Source of the DNA: Clostridiales bacterium
Lineage (GTDB): Bacteria > Bacillota > Clostridia > Oscillospirales > Ruminococcaceae
Assembly (NCBI GenBank): GCA_029007575.1
Contig: JAQXIB010000208.1
Location: 1 to 7,285, forward strand
Reading direction: 5' to 3'
DNA length: 7,285 nucleotides
Of the stretch, positions 1 to 6,524 are shown piece by piece. Both the position numbers and the translations under genes were made by a program. The notes under the pieces are model-generated. The model was not told the DNA's origin and searched no databases. It worked only from the letters and a program-made list of their open reading frames with translations. Position 1 is the first letter of the stretch, and each line of letters begins with the position of its first letter.

Positions 1-373
1 CTATAATGCAAGTCCGGATTCTATGAAAGCATCGATCGGTGTGCTTTCTTCCATTTCCTGCACCGGGAAGCGGATTGCGGTTTTGGCGGATATGCTGGAA
101 TTGGGAGAACACTCCGAAGAGGCGCACCAAAGAGTGGGCAAAATGGTTGCCCAAAGCAATGCGGATCTGCTTTACTGTTACGGAGAACAGTCCCGATATA
201 TCATGCAGGCTGCGCAGAAGTGCGGGATGCAGGAGGTTTATTGGTTTGATAACAAAAGCCGGATGGCGCGGGAAATCAGAAAAAACATTGAAACCGGCGA
301 TTGCGTGTTATTTAAGGGAAGCCGCGGGATGCGGTTAGAGGAAGTTATTTATCAAATTTACAGGGAGAGTTGA
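1..373 (+). CDS. murF: UDP-N-acetylmuramoyl-tripeptide--D-alanyl-D-alanine ligase MurF, C-terminal part (5' end outside the window)
   Basis: The reading frame enters the window at base 2 and stops with TGA at 371-373, giving the last 123 residues. MurF is a cytoplasmic ATP-dependent ligase that adds D-Ala-D-Ala to the UDP-MurNAc-tripeptide, the last soluble step of the peptidoglycan precursor pathway. Visible motifs are YNASPDSM at the start (family form YNANPDSM, a nucleotide-contacting Mur-ligase motif), VLADMLELGEHSEEAH (Mur-ligase C-terminal domain) and LFKGSRGMRLEEV near the end (family KGSRGMRLE). The motifs match MurF rather than MurE or MurC. The in-frame ATG at 23 is internal to the conserved motif and is not the true start. 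The gene ends 6 bases before mraY, and its last codons carry the mraY ribosome-binding site, so the two are probably co-transcribed and translationally linked. Confidence 0.95.
   Translation, partial: YNASPDSMKASIGVLSSISCTGKRIAVLADMLELGEHSEEAHQRVGKMVAQSNADLLYCYGEQSRYIMQAAQKCGMQEVYWFDNKSRMAREIRKNIETGDCVLFKGSRGMRLEEVIYQIYRES
362..369 (+). promoter_or_regulatory. Ribosome-binding site of mraY inside the murF 3' end
   Basis: The purine run AGGGAGAG lies 10 bases before the mraY ATG at 380 and overlaps the last codons of murF. This supports the ATG start and tight coupling of the two genes. Confidence 0.6.
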
Positions 374-379
374 CAACAT

Positions 380-1390
380 ATGTCAGGATATGCAAATATT
401 ATTGCGGCCATAATCGGGTTTGGATTGACGGCATTGCTGGGATTTCTCTTGATCCCAATGCTGAGAAAATTAAAATTCGGACAGACCATCCGTGAGGACG
501 GACCGACATGGCATAAAGGCAAGCAGGGAACGCCTACCATGGGCGGCTTAATGTTTATTATCGGTGTGATTGCGGCTGTGATCACGGGATATATTATCCT
601 TCGCATTAACACCTCCGCCGCCTTGGTCGGAGATACGCTGGCGTCTGATATGCGGCTTTGGGCGGGCCTTTTTATGGCAGTTGCCTTTGGCTTTGTCGGC
701 TTTGTGGACGATTATATCAAGGTGGCTAAAAAGCGCAATCTTGGATTGACCGCGAAACAAAAGCTGGTGATGCAGTTTTTGATCGCGGCGGCATATCTTG
801 CCTGTCTGTATCTGTCAGGGGACACTTCGACTGTGTTGATCATTCCGTTCATCGGACAGATCAATCTGGGACTGTTTTATTATCCGCTTGCGGTATTGTT
901 TATTGTGTTTGCCGTTAACGCAGTGAATCTTACCGACGGAATAGACGGATTGGCAAGCTCTGTGACCTTTGTGGCTTCGATTGCGTTCCTGCTGATTTGC
1001 AGTATTCTCAGCTTGACTAAAATGAGCTTGCTGGCAGTTGCGCTTGCCGCCGGCTGTTTGGGCTTTTTGGTCTGGAATTTTCATCCTGCTAAGGTGTTTA
1101 TGGGAGATACCGGCTCGATGTTTTTAGGCGGAGCGGTAACTGCTTTGGCGTTTGGCATCGGTAATCCGATTATATTGGTGCTGATCGGGATAATATATAT
1201 GGTAGAGGCGCTGTCGGTGGTTTTGCAGGTGATCAGCTTTAAAACGACCGGAAAACGTATTTTTAAAATGAGCCCGATTCATCATCATTTTGAATTGTCC
1301 GGTTGGAGCGAAGTGAAAATCGTGCTTGTGTTTTCGGCAGTGACACTGTTTTTTGGAGCAATTGCCGTTTGGTCAGTGTTTTATTTGTAA
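380..1390 (+). CDS. mraY: Phospho-N-acetylmuramoyl-pentapeptide-transferase MraY
   Basis: This 336-residue polytopic membrane enzyme transfers phospho-MurNAc-pentapeptide from UDP to undecaprenyl phosphate, making lipid I on the inner face of the membrane. The family motifs appear in order: REDGPTWHKGKQGTPTMGG (38-56), the Mg-binding and catalytic pair D110-D111 in GFVDDYIKVAKKRN, NAVNLTDGIDGLA (180-192), FHPAKVFMGDTGS (234-246, with D243) and the SPIHHHFE histidine motif (298-305). Many hydrophobic segments agree with the ten-helix family topology, and the length is normal (family about 320-360). The ATG start has a ribosome-binding site 10 bases upstream. These motifs distinguish it from WecA/TagO relatives, which lack the HHH loop of this form. 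It sits between the enzyme that makes its substrate (MurF) and the lipid II machinery. In B. subtilis murD follows mraY; here ftsW follows after 54 bases. Confidence 0.98.
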   Translation: MSGYANIIAAIIGFGLTALLGFLLIPMLRKLKFGQTIREDGPTWHKGKQGTPTMGGLMFIIGVIAAVITGYIILRINTSAALVGDTLASDMRLWAGLFMAVAFGFVGFVDDYIKVAKKRNLGLTAKQKLVMQFLIAAAYLACLYLSGDTSTVLIIPFIGQINLGLFYYPLAVLFIVFAVNAVNLTDGIDGLASSVTFVASIAFLLICSILSLTKMSLLAVALAAGCLGFLVWNFHPAKVFMGDTGSMFLGGAVTALAFGIGNPIILVLIGIIYMVEALSVVLQVISFKTTGKRIFKMSPIHHHFELSGWSEVKIVLVFSAVTLFFGAIAVWSVFYL

Positions 1391-1430
1391 GCTTTTGATA
1401 TAGCAAAGATAGATTGAGTAAGTAAAGTTT

Positions 1431-1438
1431 GGGGTGGG
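1431..1438 (+). promoter_or_regulatory. Ribosome-binding site fixing a GTG start for ftsW
   Basis: GGGGTGGG lies 6 bases before the GTG at 1445. An in-frame TAA at 1439-1441 rules out any longer start. The first in-frame ATG (1484) is 45 bases past this site and would remove the basic cytoplasmic N-terminus. Confidence 0.6.
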
Positions 1439-1444
1439 TAATCA

Positions 1445-2572
1445 GTGCGAAAAGTGAAGGACAGAGTAAAAAAAGTGGGCAGCATGGATATCACCTTTTT
1501 TGTTCTTGTCATGGTATTACTTACCTTTGGCTTGATCATGTTGTTTTCTGCCAGTTATGCTTATGCGTTTTATCGGTATAAAGGCGATTCTTTCCATTTC
1601 ATCAAAAGGCAGGCGCTGTTTGCGGTTGTCGGTGTAGTTGGAATGCTGGTCATTTCCAAAATTGATTATCATTTGTTGAGAAAGTTCGTATTTTGGGTGT
1701 TTGGGATTGCGTATGCTTTGCTGATCGTGGTGCTTTTTATGCCCCCTATCAACAATGCCCATCGTTGGATTTCTCTCAAGGTGGTTACGTTTCAGCCGTC
1801 CGAAATCATGAAATTCGCTATTATTCTGCTGTTTGCGCATTTGATCTCCATCAATTATAAAAAGATGGGAACATTTGCGTACGGTGTTTTACCGTTTTTA
1901 TTTTTCTTAGGAATCGTTGCGGTGGTCATGTTGTTGGAGCCGCATTTGTCCGGTACCGTATTGATTATGGCAATCGGATTGATTATGATGTTTGTCGGAG
2001 GTACGAAGTATCGTTATTTTGCTCTGGCTTTGGCGATGGTGGTGCTGGGCGTTATTGCTATCGTTATGGTCAAGGGAATCGATTATGTACAGGTCAGACT
2101 CGCAGGTTGGCTGGATCCGTTTCACGATACGCAGGACGATACTTATCAGACCGTTCAATCCTTGCTGGCGATCGGATCGGGCGGATTGTGGGGATTAGGC
2201 TTGGGACAATCACGGCAAAAATTTTTGTATCTTCCCGAGCCGGCAAATGATTTCATTTTCTCGGTCGTTTGCGAGGAATTGGGATTTATCGGAGCGACGA
2301 TCATTATTCTGCTGTTCGTGATGTTCGTGTATCGCGGATTTGTGATCGCGTCGAAAGCACCGGATAAATTCGGGACGATGCTGGTGGTCGGGCTGACCGT
2401 TCAGATCGGAATACAGGCGATGTTAAATATCGCCGTGGTGTCTAACACGATACCGAATACCGGTATCAGCCTGCCGTTTTTCAGTTACGGAGGTACGGCG
2501 TTGCTATTCCAGTTGTTCCAGATGGGTATTATACTGAATGTATCCAGGCAATGTGCGATGGAAACCAAGTGA
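1445..2572 (+). CDS. ftsW: SEDS-family peptidoglycan polymerase FtsW (possibly SpoVE-like)
   Basis: This is a 375-residue integral membrane protein of the SEDS (FtsW/RodA/SpoVE) family, the lipid II polymerase that works with a class B penicillin-binding protein at the septum. A short basic cytoplasmic N-terminus (MRKVKDRVKK) is followed by about ten hydrophobic segments. Diagnostic motifs are FQPSEIMKFA (116-125), EPHLSGT (165-171), VRLAGWLDPF (217-226), YLPEPANDFIFSVVCEELGF (262-281) and PNTGISLPFFSYGG (337-350). By homology with RodA/FtsW, the Asp in the PANDFIF stretch (D269) is the likely catalytic residue. It starts at GTG with a TAA immediately upstream in frame. The location between mraY and murG is that of B. 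subtilis spoVE. Sequence alone cannot separate a vegetative FtsW from a sporulation SpoVE; RodA is less likely given the dcw context. Confidence 0.94.
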   Translation: MRKVKDRVKKVGSMDITFFVLVMVLLTFGLIMLFSASYAYAFYRYKGDSFHFIKRQALFAVVGVVGMLVISKIDYHLLRKFVFWVFGIAYALLIVVLFMPPINNAHRWISLKVVTFQPSEIMKFAIILLFAHLISINYKKMGTFAYGVLPFLFFLGIVAVVMLLEPHLSGTVLIMAIGLIMMFVGGTKYRYFALALAMVVLGVIAIVMVKGIDYVQVRLAGWLDPFHDTQDDTYQTVQSLLAIGSGGLWGLGLGQSRQKFLYLPEPANDFIFSVVCEELGFIGATIIILLFVMFVYRGFVIASKAPDKFGTMLVVGLTVQIGIQAMLNIAVVSNTIPNTGISLPFFSYGGTALLFQLFQMGIILNVSRQCAMETK

Positions 2573-2576
2573 AATG

Positions 2577-2617
2577 AACTTCAATAAAAATAGCTTCAAA
2601 GATAAGAATAACTTCAA
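2577..2617 (+). repeat. Three near-copies of AACTTCAA in the ftsW-murG gap
   Basis: AACTTCAA occurs at 2577-2584 and 2610-2617, with a one-mismatch copy AGCTTCAA at 2592-2599. Together they fill most of the 64-base AT-rich gap. They do not form a hairpin, and this may be chance low-complexity sequence. Confidence 0.35.
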
Positions 2618-2636
2618 AAAGGAATGAAAAACCGAA

Positions 2637-3767
2637 ATGCGGGTATTATTGACAGGCGGCGGCACGGCCGGGCATATTAATCCGGCAATTGCGATTGCGC
2701 AGGAAATTAAAAAGCAGGAGCCGTCATCAGAAATTTTGTTTGTCGGAACGCCGAACGGCATGGAAGCAACATTGGTCAAAAAAGCCGGTTTTGCATTTGC
2801 ATCGGTGGAGGTGCAGGGGATTCATCGCAAGCTGACCGCGCAAAATATTGTGAGAAACATCAAAGCATTAAAATGCGCAGTGACGGCAGGACCTCGCGCC
2901 AAACAGATTATACGGGAATTTAAGCCGGATTTTGTCATAGGAACCGGCGGATATGTCAGCGGACCGGTTGTGCGCAAAGCGTCACAGATGGGGATACTGA
3001 CGGCGATCCATGAACAAAATGCATTTCCCGGCGTAACGAATAAATTGCTTGCCAAACACGCCGACATTGTTTTTCTGGCGGTGGAAAAGGCGAAGGAATA
3101 CTTGCCGAAAAACAAAAAGTATGTTGTGGTGGGCAATCCGGTGCGCGAAAGCGTCATTTTCAAGAAAAAGGCAGACGCCCGTCGGGAGCTCGGCATGGAC
3201 GATAACATGTGCATTGTGTCCTTCGGGGGCAGCCTCGGAGCGGTCAAGCTCAATCAAATCGTTGCGGACATTATGCAGTGGCATTGCGCACGCGGGGATA
3301 TTAACCATATTCATGCCATGGGAAAACTGGGCAAAAAGGTGTTCCCGGAAATGCTGAAAGAACGGGGTGTGGATGTTACAAAGAATCACCGCATCGACAT
3401 CCGCGATTATATTGATAATATGGACACCTGTCTTGCGGCTGCCGATTTGGTGGTCTGCCGAGCAGGAGCGATTACCTTGAGTGAGTTGCAGGCGACTGGG
3501 AAAGCGTCTATTCTGATTCCGTCACCGAATGTTACCGAAAACCATCAGTATCATAACGCGATGGTGCTTGCCAATCAGCATGCGGCAATTGTCATAGAAG
3601 AAAAAAATTATCAAAAGGAGCAATTGATCAAAATTTTAGATGATTTCTACGAGCATCCCGAGCATTTAAAAGAGTATTCCAAAAATGCTTCTAAAATGGC
3701 GATTTTAGATACATCCGAGCGGATTTACAAAGCGATTCACGCGATTATAGCTGAAAAAAAGAAATAA
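2637..3767 (+). CDS. murG: UDP-GlcNAc:lipid I N-acetylglucosaminyltransferase MurG
   Basis: This 376-residue GT-B fold, peripheral membrane glycosyltransferase adds GlcNAc to lipid I to make lipid II. It has the N-terminal glycine-rich loop GGGTAGHINPA (7-17), GTGGYVSGPVV (102-112, third G-rich loop), HEQNAFPG (125-132), GNPVRESV (166-173), the C-domain loop FGGSLGAVKLN (196-206; the family often has GGSQGA), and the UDP-GlcNAc-binding block CRAGAITLSELQATGKASILIPSPN (274-298) followed by HQYHNA (303-308). E283 matches the conserved acidic residue that contacts the nucleotide sugar ribose in E. coli MurG. The length is normal. The ATG at 2637 gives the canonical N-terminus; a purine-rich AAGGA at 2619-2623 is a somewhat distant ribosome-binding site (13 bases). 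An ATG at 2624 is in another frame and leads nowhere. A lysine-rich C-terminus ends the protein. Confidence 0.97.
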   Translation: MRVLLTGGGTAGHINPAIAIAQEIKKQEPSSEILFVGTPNGMEATLVKKAGFAFASVEVQGIHRKLTAQNIVRNIKALKCAVTAGPRAKQIIREFKPDFVIGTGGYVSGPVVRKASQMGILTAIHEQNAFPGVTNKLLAKHADIVFLAVEKAKEYLPKNKKYVVVGNPVRESVIFKKKADARRELGMDDNMCIVSFGGSLGAVKLNQIVADIMQWHCARGDINHIHAMGKLGKKVFPEMLKERGVDVTKNHRIDIRDYIDNMDTCLAAADLVVCRAGAITLSELQATGKASILIPSPNVTENHQYHNAMVLANQHAAIVIEEKNYQKEQLIKILDDFYEHPEHLKEYSKNASKMAILDTSERIYKAIHAIIAEKKK

Positions 3768-3813
3768 TCACACTATTTTTCCTTAAAGCATAGAATGGTT
3801 TGCGTAGGTGCTC

Positions 3814-3973
3814 ATACTAAAATCTAATTGAAACGCTTTCGTTCTTTCCGACCTGAATTGCACCAGAACGTGTTATCCTCCTTGCTGGGCGTCAAGCCCA
3901 GCGTCGTCGTCTGCCTTTTCTGGTACCATTCATCCTCGGAATTTGATGAAAGCTTTCAATCAGATTTTAGTAT
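3814..3973. mobile_element. 160-bp foldback (near-palindromic) element, MITE-like
   Basis: The left arm (3814-3868) and the reverse complement of the right arm (3918-3973) align over about 56 positions. The outer 20 bases match at 19 of 20, beginning ATACTAAAATCT. GCTTTC then matches 6 of 6, TTCCGA 6 of 6, and the inner block TGAATTGCACCAGAA versus TGAATGGTACCAGAA matches 13 of 15. A weakly matched patch and about three single-base indels separate the blocks. Between the arms are two unpaired 15-base stretches (3869-3883 and 3903-3917) and a perfect apical stem, GCTGGGC (3884-3890) with GCCCAGC (3896-3902), closed by the loop GTCAA. This loop lies at the exact centre of the element. TA dinucleotides at 3815-3816 and 3971-3972 flank a possible core of 3817-3970, as expected for a Tc1/mariner- or IS630-type non-autonomous element. 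No transposase or credible ORF is inside. The alternative is a structured RNA transcribed with the operon. The palindrome is directly visible; the mobile origin is inference. Confidence 0.65.
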
Positions 3974-4020
3974 AAACAGTATGCAGCCGGATCACCGGCT
4001 GCGCACTGTTTTGTTTGATT
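3974..4020 (+). terminator. Intrinsic-terminator-like hairpin between murG and murA
   Basis: AAACAGT (3974-3980) pairs with ACTGTTT (4005-4011), and GCAGCCGG (3983-3990) pairs with CCGGCTGC (3995-4002), closing a 4-base loop ATCA. One T-G wobble and one A-C mismatch lie between the two perfect blocks, giving a stem of about 17 pairs. It is followed by the T-rich tract TTTTGTTTGATTT. It abuts the right end of the foldback element. It probably ends or attenuates transcription from the mraY-murG unit before murA, although read-through cannot be excluded. Confidence 0.75.
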
Positions 4021-4043
4021 TACCGGCACCTGCCACCGACAAT
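4015..4043 (+). promoter_or_regulatory. Weak sigma-A-like promoter candidate for murA
   Basis: TTGATT (4015-4020) and GACAAT (4038-4043) are separated by exactly 17 bases, and each matches 4 of 6 consensus positions. If the preceding hairpin terminates, murA needs a promoter here or read-through. The predicted start point would be almost on the murA ribosome-binding site, which counts against it. Confidence 0.2.
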
Positions 4044-4050
4044 GCTTTTC

Positions 4051-4057
4051 GGAAGGG
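4051..4057 (+). promoter_or_regulatory. Ribosome-binding site supporting the GTG start of murA
   Basis: GGAAGGG lies 11 bases before the GTG at 4069. The longer in-frame starts at TTG 4015 and ATG 4042 have no such site and would run through the terminator tail or add residues not found in MurA. Confidence 0.5.
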
Positions 4058-4068
4058 TGTTGGATAGT

Positions 4069-5325
4069 GTGAATAAGCTGAAAATAAGCGGCGGTATGCC
4101 GATTTGCGGAGAACTTGCAGTCGGCGGAGCAAAAAACAGTTCGTTGCCTTTACTGGCGGCTACCATTCTGGGCGCCGGAGAAAGTGTTTTACATAATTGT
4201 CCGGCTTTGTCTGATGTAGACGCCGCCTGTAAGATTTTATCGTATCTCGGCTGTAATGTCCGGCGGGAAAACAGTACGGTTGTGGTTAATACCGAGAATT
4301 TAACGCATTTTGATGTACCGGATGAGTTAATGCGGGAAATGCGTTCCTCCATCGTATTTTTGGGGGCGATTGCTGCACGGTTGGGAAAAACCAAAATCAG
4401 TTTTCCGGGAGGATGCGATTTGGGCGCGCGCCCGATTGATCTGCATTTATCCTCGCTGCGACAATTGGGACTTCAAATTCGGGAAGAACATGGCTATTTG
4501 AATTGCTCCGCAGAGAGCAGGCTGAAAGGCTGTGATATTTCTTTGTCGTTCCCCAGTGTGGGTGCGACCGAAAATATTATGTTGGCGGCGGCAACAGCGC
4601 AGGGAACTACAGTGATATCCAATGCGGCACAGGAACCTGAAATTATAGATTTGGCTGATTTTTTAAATAAATGCGGCGCTAAAATACAAAACGCCGGAAA
4701 AAGCACGATTATCATTGAAGGCGTAGATCGGTTATCCGGCGCAGAGCATACGGTGATTCCGGACAGAATTGTCGCAACGACTTATTTGTGTTGTGCAGCC
4801 GCTACCGGCGGAGAGATTATTGTTACACAGGCAGATCCGGAAGCAATCAGCAGTGTGCTGCCGGTGATGCGGGAGATGGGATGTAAAATCCTGACATGGG
4901 ATCATAGTATTTACTTAAAAGGAAAGCAAAGATTAAAGGGTGCAAAAACGATTCGCACCATGCCCTATCCGGGCTTCCCGACTGACGCGCAGGCATTGTT
5001 GATGGCATTGGCGACACGTGCTGACGGTACAACGGTATTTGTGGAAAATATCTTTGAAAACCGGTTTAAGCATGCCGGAGAATTATGCCGGATGGGTGCT
5101 GACATTAAAATTGAGGGCAAGGTGGCAGTGGTACAGGGTGTAAAACAGCTTTACGGTGCTTCGGTGCGTGCCACCGATTTGCGCGGCGGAGCGGCCATGA
5201 TTATTGCAGGGTTAGCCGCGCAGGGAGATACGACCATTAGTGATGTTTATCATATTGAACGCGGGTATGAAAATATCTGTGAAAACTTAAGCAAACTAGG
5301 GGCAAATATAGAAAGCATCTCTTAA
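4069..5325 (+). CDS. murA: UDP-N-acetylglucosamine 1-carboxyvinyltransferase MurA
   Basis: MurA moves enolpyruvyl from PEP to UDP-GlcNAc, the first committed step of peptidoglycan synthesis, in the cytoplasm; it is the fosfomycin target. Read from GTG 4069 it has 418 residues, matching the family's length of about 417-425. Its start, NKLKISGGMPICGEL, is the usual MurA N-terminus. Seen motifs are GGAKNSSLP with K22 and N23, PGGCDLGARPIDLH with the catalytic Cys at 116 (the fosfomycin-sensitive Cys form, not Asp), PGFPTDAQAL with D306, and HIERGYENI with R398. These correspond to C115, D305 and R397 of E. coli MurA. The frame is open upstream to a TTG at 4015, but that extension is unsupported. 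The gene is preceded by a terminator-like hairpin and followed by ftsQ after 77 bases. In B. subtilis murB occupies the corresponding slot after murG. Whether a second murA paralogue exists cannot be seen here. Confidence 0.97.
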   Translation: MNKLKISGGMPICGELAVGGAKNSSLPLLAATILGAGESVLHNCPALSDVDAACKILSYLGCNVRRENSTVVVNTENLTHFDVPDELMREMRSSIVFLGAIAARLGKTKISFPGGCDLGARPIDLHLSSLRQLGLQIREEHGYLNCSAESRLKGCDISLSFPSVGATENIMLAAATAQGTTVISNAAQEPEIIDLADFLNKCGAKIQNAGKSTIIIEGVDRLSGAEHTVIPDRIVATTYLCCAAATGGEIIVTQADPEAISSVLPVMREMGCKILTWDHSIYLKGKQRLKGAKTIRTMPYPGFPTDAQALLMALATRADGTTVFVENIFENRFKHAGELCRMGADIKIEGKVAVVQGVKQLYGASVRATDLRGGAAMIIAGLAAQGDTTISDVYHIERGYENICENLSKLGANIESIS

Positions 5326-5402
5326 TATTTCAGCATGTAAACTTGACGGATCGATATTAAAAAAGTTTCCGGTCGGAAGCGGGGAAAGGGCATTTCAAAG
5401 TT

Positions 5403-6326
5403 ATGAAAGAAGTCAAAAAAACCAGAAATACGCCTTCCAGAGAGGCGGCGCGCGCGGCGAACGGGATGCGGCACAGAAAGCGCAGAAAACGCAGTTATAC
5501 TTTATATTATCTGCTTTTGTTGTTTTTTGTGCTGATTTCCGGTGTGACGTTATCATTGACGGTTTTTTTTAATATAGAAACAATAACGGTGAACGGCAGC
5601 AGCTTAAATTCTGCGGAACAGATCATCAGTCAAAGCGGTATTAAAAAAGGAGACAACTTATTTCGTATCAATCCGGAAAAAGCCGAAAAAATGTTAACAA
5701 ACAATATGGACAATATTGACACAGTTCGGGTAGAACGGAAATTTCCGAGTTCTTTGGTTATCCATGTTACGGATGCTGTTCCGACCTATTATGTAGCTGA
5801 CGGTGGCAGCTATACCGTTATCAGTGAGGGAAAGAGAATATTGGATACGGGTGTTGCCAAAGAACAGGTTAAGGCTTCTATTCGCTTGGAAGGTCTGGAG
5901 GTTTCCGGTTTCCAAAAAGGGGATTTTATAGCAGAGAAAGACGATAACAAATTGGAATTGCTTCAAAAGATTAAACAGGCGGCAGTTCAAAATGAACTGA
6001 CCGATATCACTGCGATTAACCTGACAAATGACGTAGAACTATCTATCGAAATAGAAAACAGGCTGACTGTCCGTTTGGGAAATTCCACTGAATTATCTTA
6101 TAAAATCAATTTTGCCAAAAATATCATTGATACCAAATTAGAACAAGATGAAATCGGCGTGGTGGATGCATCCAAACCGGGTAAAATTTATTTCAGTCCC
6201 GGTTCGGCTTCAAGCAATGCAAGTACAACAATCGATGAACAAAGCAGCGCTCTTTCCGGCGAAACATCTTCGGGGACAACTATTTCTTCACAATCCGCTG
6301 TTTCTGCCGGCATCGGTTCTGAATAA
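5403..6326 (+). CDS. ftsQ: Cell division protein FtsQ/DivIB
   Basis: This 307-residue bitopic membrane protein belongs to the division complex FtsQ-FtsL-FtsB (DivIB-FtsL-DivIC in Firmicutes), which regulates septal peptidoglycan synthesis. A very basic cytoplasmic segment of about 32 residues (RHRKRRKR at 23-30) precedes one hydrophobic helix (about 32-56). A POTRA-type domain follows (about 57-128: FNIETITVNGSS, then GIKKGDNLFRIN and VERKFPSSLVIHV), then the FtsQ/DivIB beta domain (about 129-265), which ends at GVVDASKPGKIYFSP. A tail of about 40 residues (267-307) is rich in Ser, Thr and Ala and probably disordered, as in Firmicute DivIB proteins. The ATG at 5403 has only a weak, distant site, GAAAGGG at 5384-5390. 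The family call rests on topology, the POTRA-like pattern and the position before ftsZ; sequence conservation in this family is low. Confidence 0.9.
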   Translation: MKEVKKTRNTPSREAARAANGMRHRKRRKRSYTLYYLLLLFFVLISGVTLSLTVFFNIETITVNGSSLNSAEQIISQSGIKKGDNLFRINPEKAEKMLTNNMDNIDTVRVERKFPSSLVIHVTDAVPTYYVADGGSYTVISEGKRILDTGVAKEQVKASIRLEGLEVSGFQKGDFIAEKDDNKLELLQKIKQAAVQNELTDITAINLTNDVELSIEIENRLTVRLGNSTELSYKINFAKNIIDTKLEQDEIGVVDASKPGKIYFSPGSASSNASTTIDEQSSALSGETSSGTTISSQSAVSAGIGSE

Positions 6327-6434
6327 CATATAACGGCAAAGGATCAATCAAAAAATGAATTGGCAGGACAGGACTAAATTATGAAATTATTAATAAAAAT
6401 ATAGTTTTGCTATTGAAATTCGATTGAAAATCTG

Positions 6435-6474
6435 GTAAATTAATATTATGAGTATACTTGTTGTGTAAATTAAT
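6435..6474 (+). repeat. 10-bp direct repeat GTAAATTAAT, 30 bp apart, upstream of ftsZ
   Basis: Identical copies of GTAAATTAAT lie at 6435-6444 and 6465-6474, about three helical turns apart. Each overlaps or sits next to a candidate promoter element. It could be a regulator-binding pair or chance in AT-rich DNA. Confidence 0.4.
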
Positions 6475-6518
6475 CAGTATCACGATAAAATCAATCAATT
6501 TGTTACGATATAAACTGT

Positions 6519-6524
6519 AGGAGG
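6519..6524 (+). promoter_or_regulatory. Strong ribosome-binding site of ftsZ
   Basis: A perfect AGGAGG lies 8 bases before the GTG at 6533. The alternative in-frame ATG at 6542 would be 17 bases away, so the GTG is the start. This is the best ribosome-binding site in the window, fitting the high abundance known for FtsZ. Confidence 0.8.

Noticed and set aside
2822..3389. Two long - strand open frames antisense to murG
   Set aside because: They have no family resemblance and lie wholly inside the well-conserved murG; they are shadows of its codon use.
3918..3930. Possible T-box motif (TGGTACC at 3921-3927) in the leader of murA
   Set aside because: Only the TGGTACC core is present, without the flanking AGGG and GCG of a T-box, and it is explained as part of the inner arm of the foldback. 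The following terminator does not pair with it, and no specifier stem is seen.
3943..3976. Outward promoter in the right arm of the foldback (TTGATG and TATAAA)
   Set aside because: The two boxes are 22 bases apart, too far for a sigma-A promoter, and no better spaced pair is present.
3828..4067. 79-codon + strand open frame between murG and murA
   Set aside because: It starts at TTG within the foldback arm, runs through both hairpins and the terminator, has no ribosome-binding site and resembles no family; it is a chance frame.
4015..4068. Longer N-terminus for MurA from TTG 4015 or ATG 4042
   Set aside because: The added residues are not part of the MurA family start, and neither codon has a ribosome-binding site; GTG 4069 has one and gives the normal length.
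5343..5378. TTGACG promoter box and a TTCC-GGTC-GGAA hairpin between murA and ftsQ
   Set aside because: No -10 box lies at 16-18 bases from TTGACG, and the hairpin has only four pairs and no T tract. The 77-base gap otherwise shows nothing beyond a weak ribosome-binding site.
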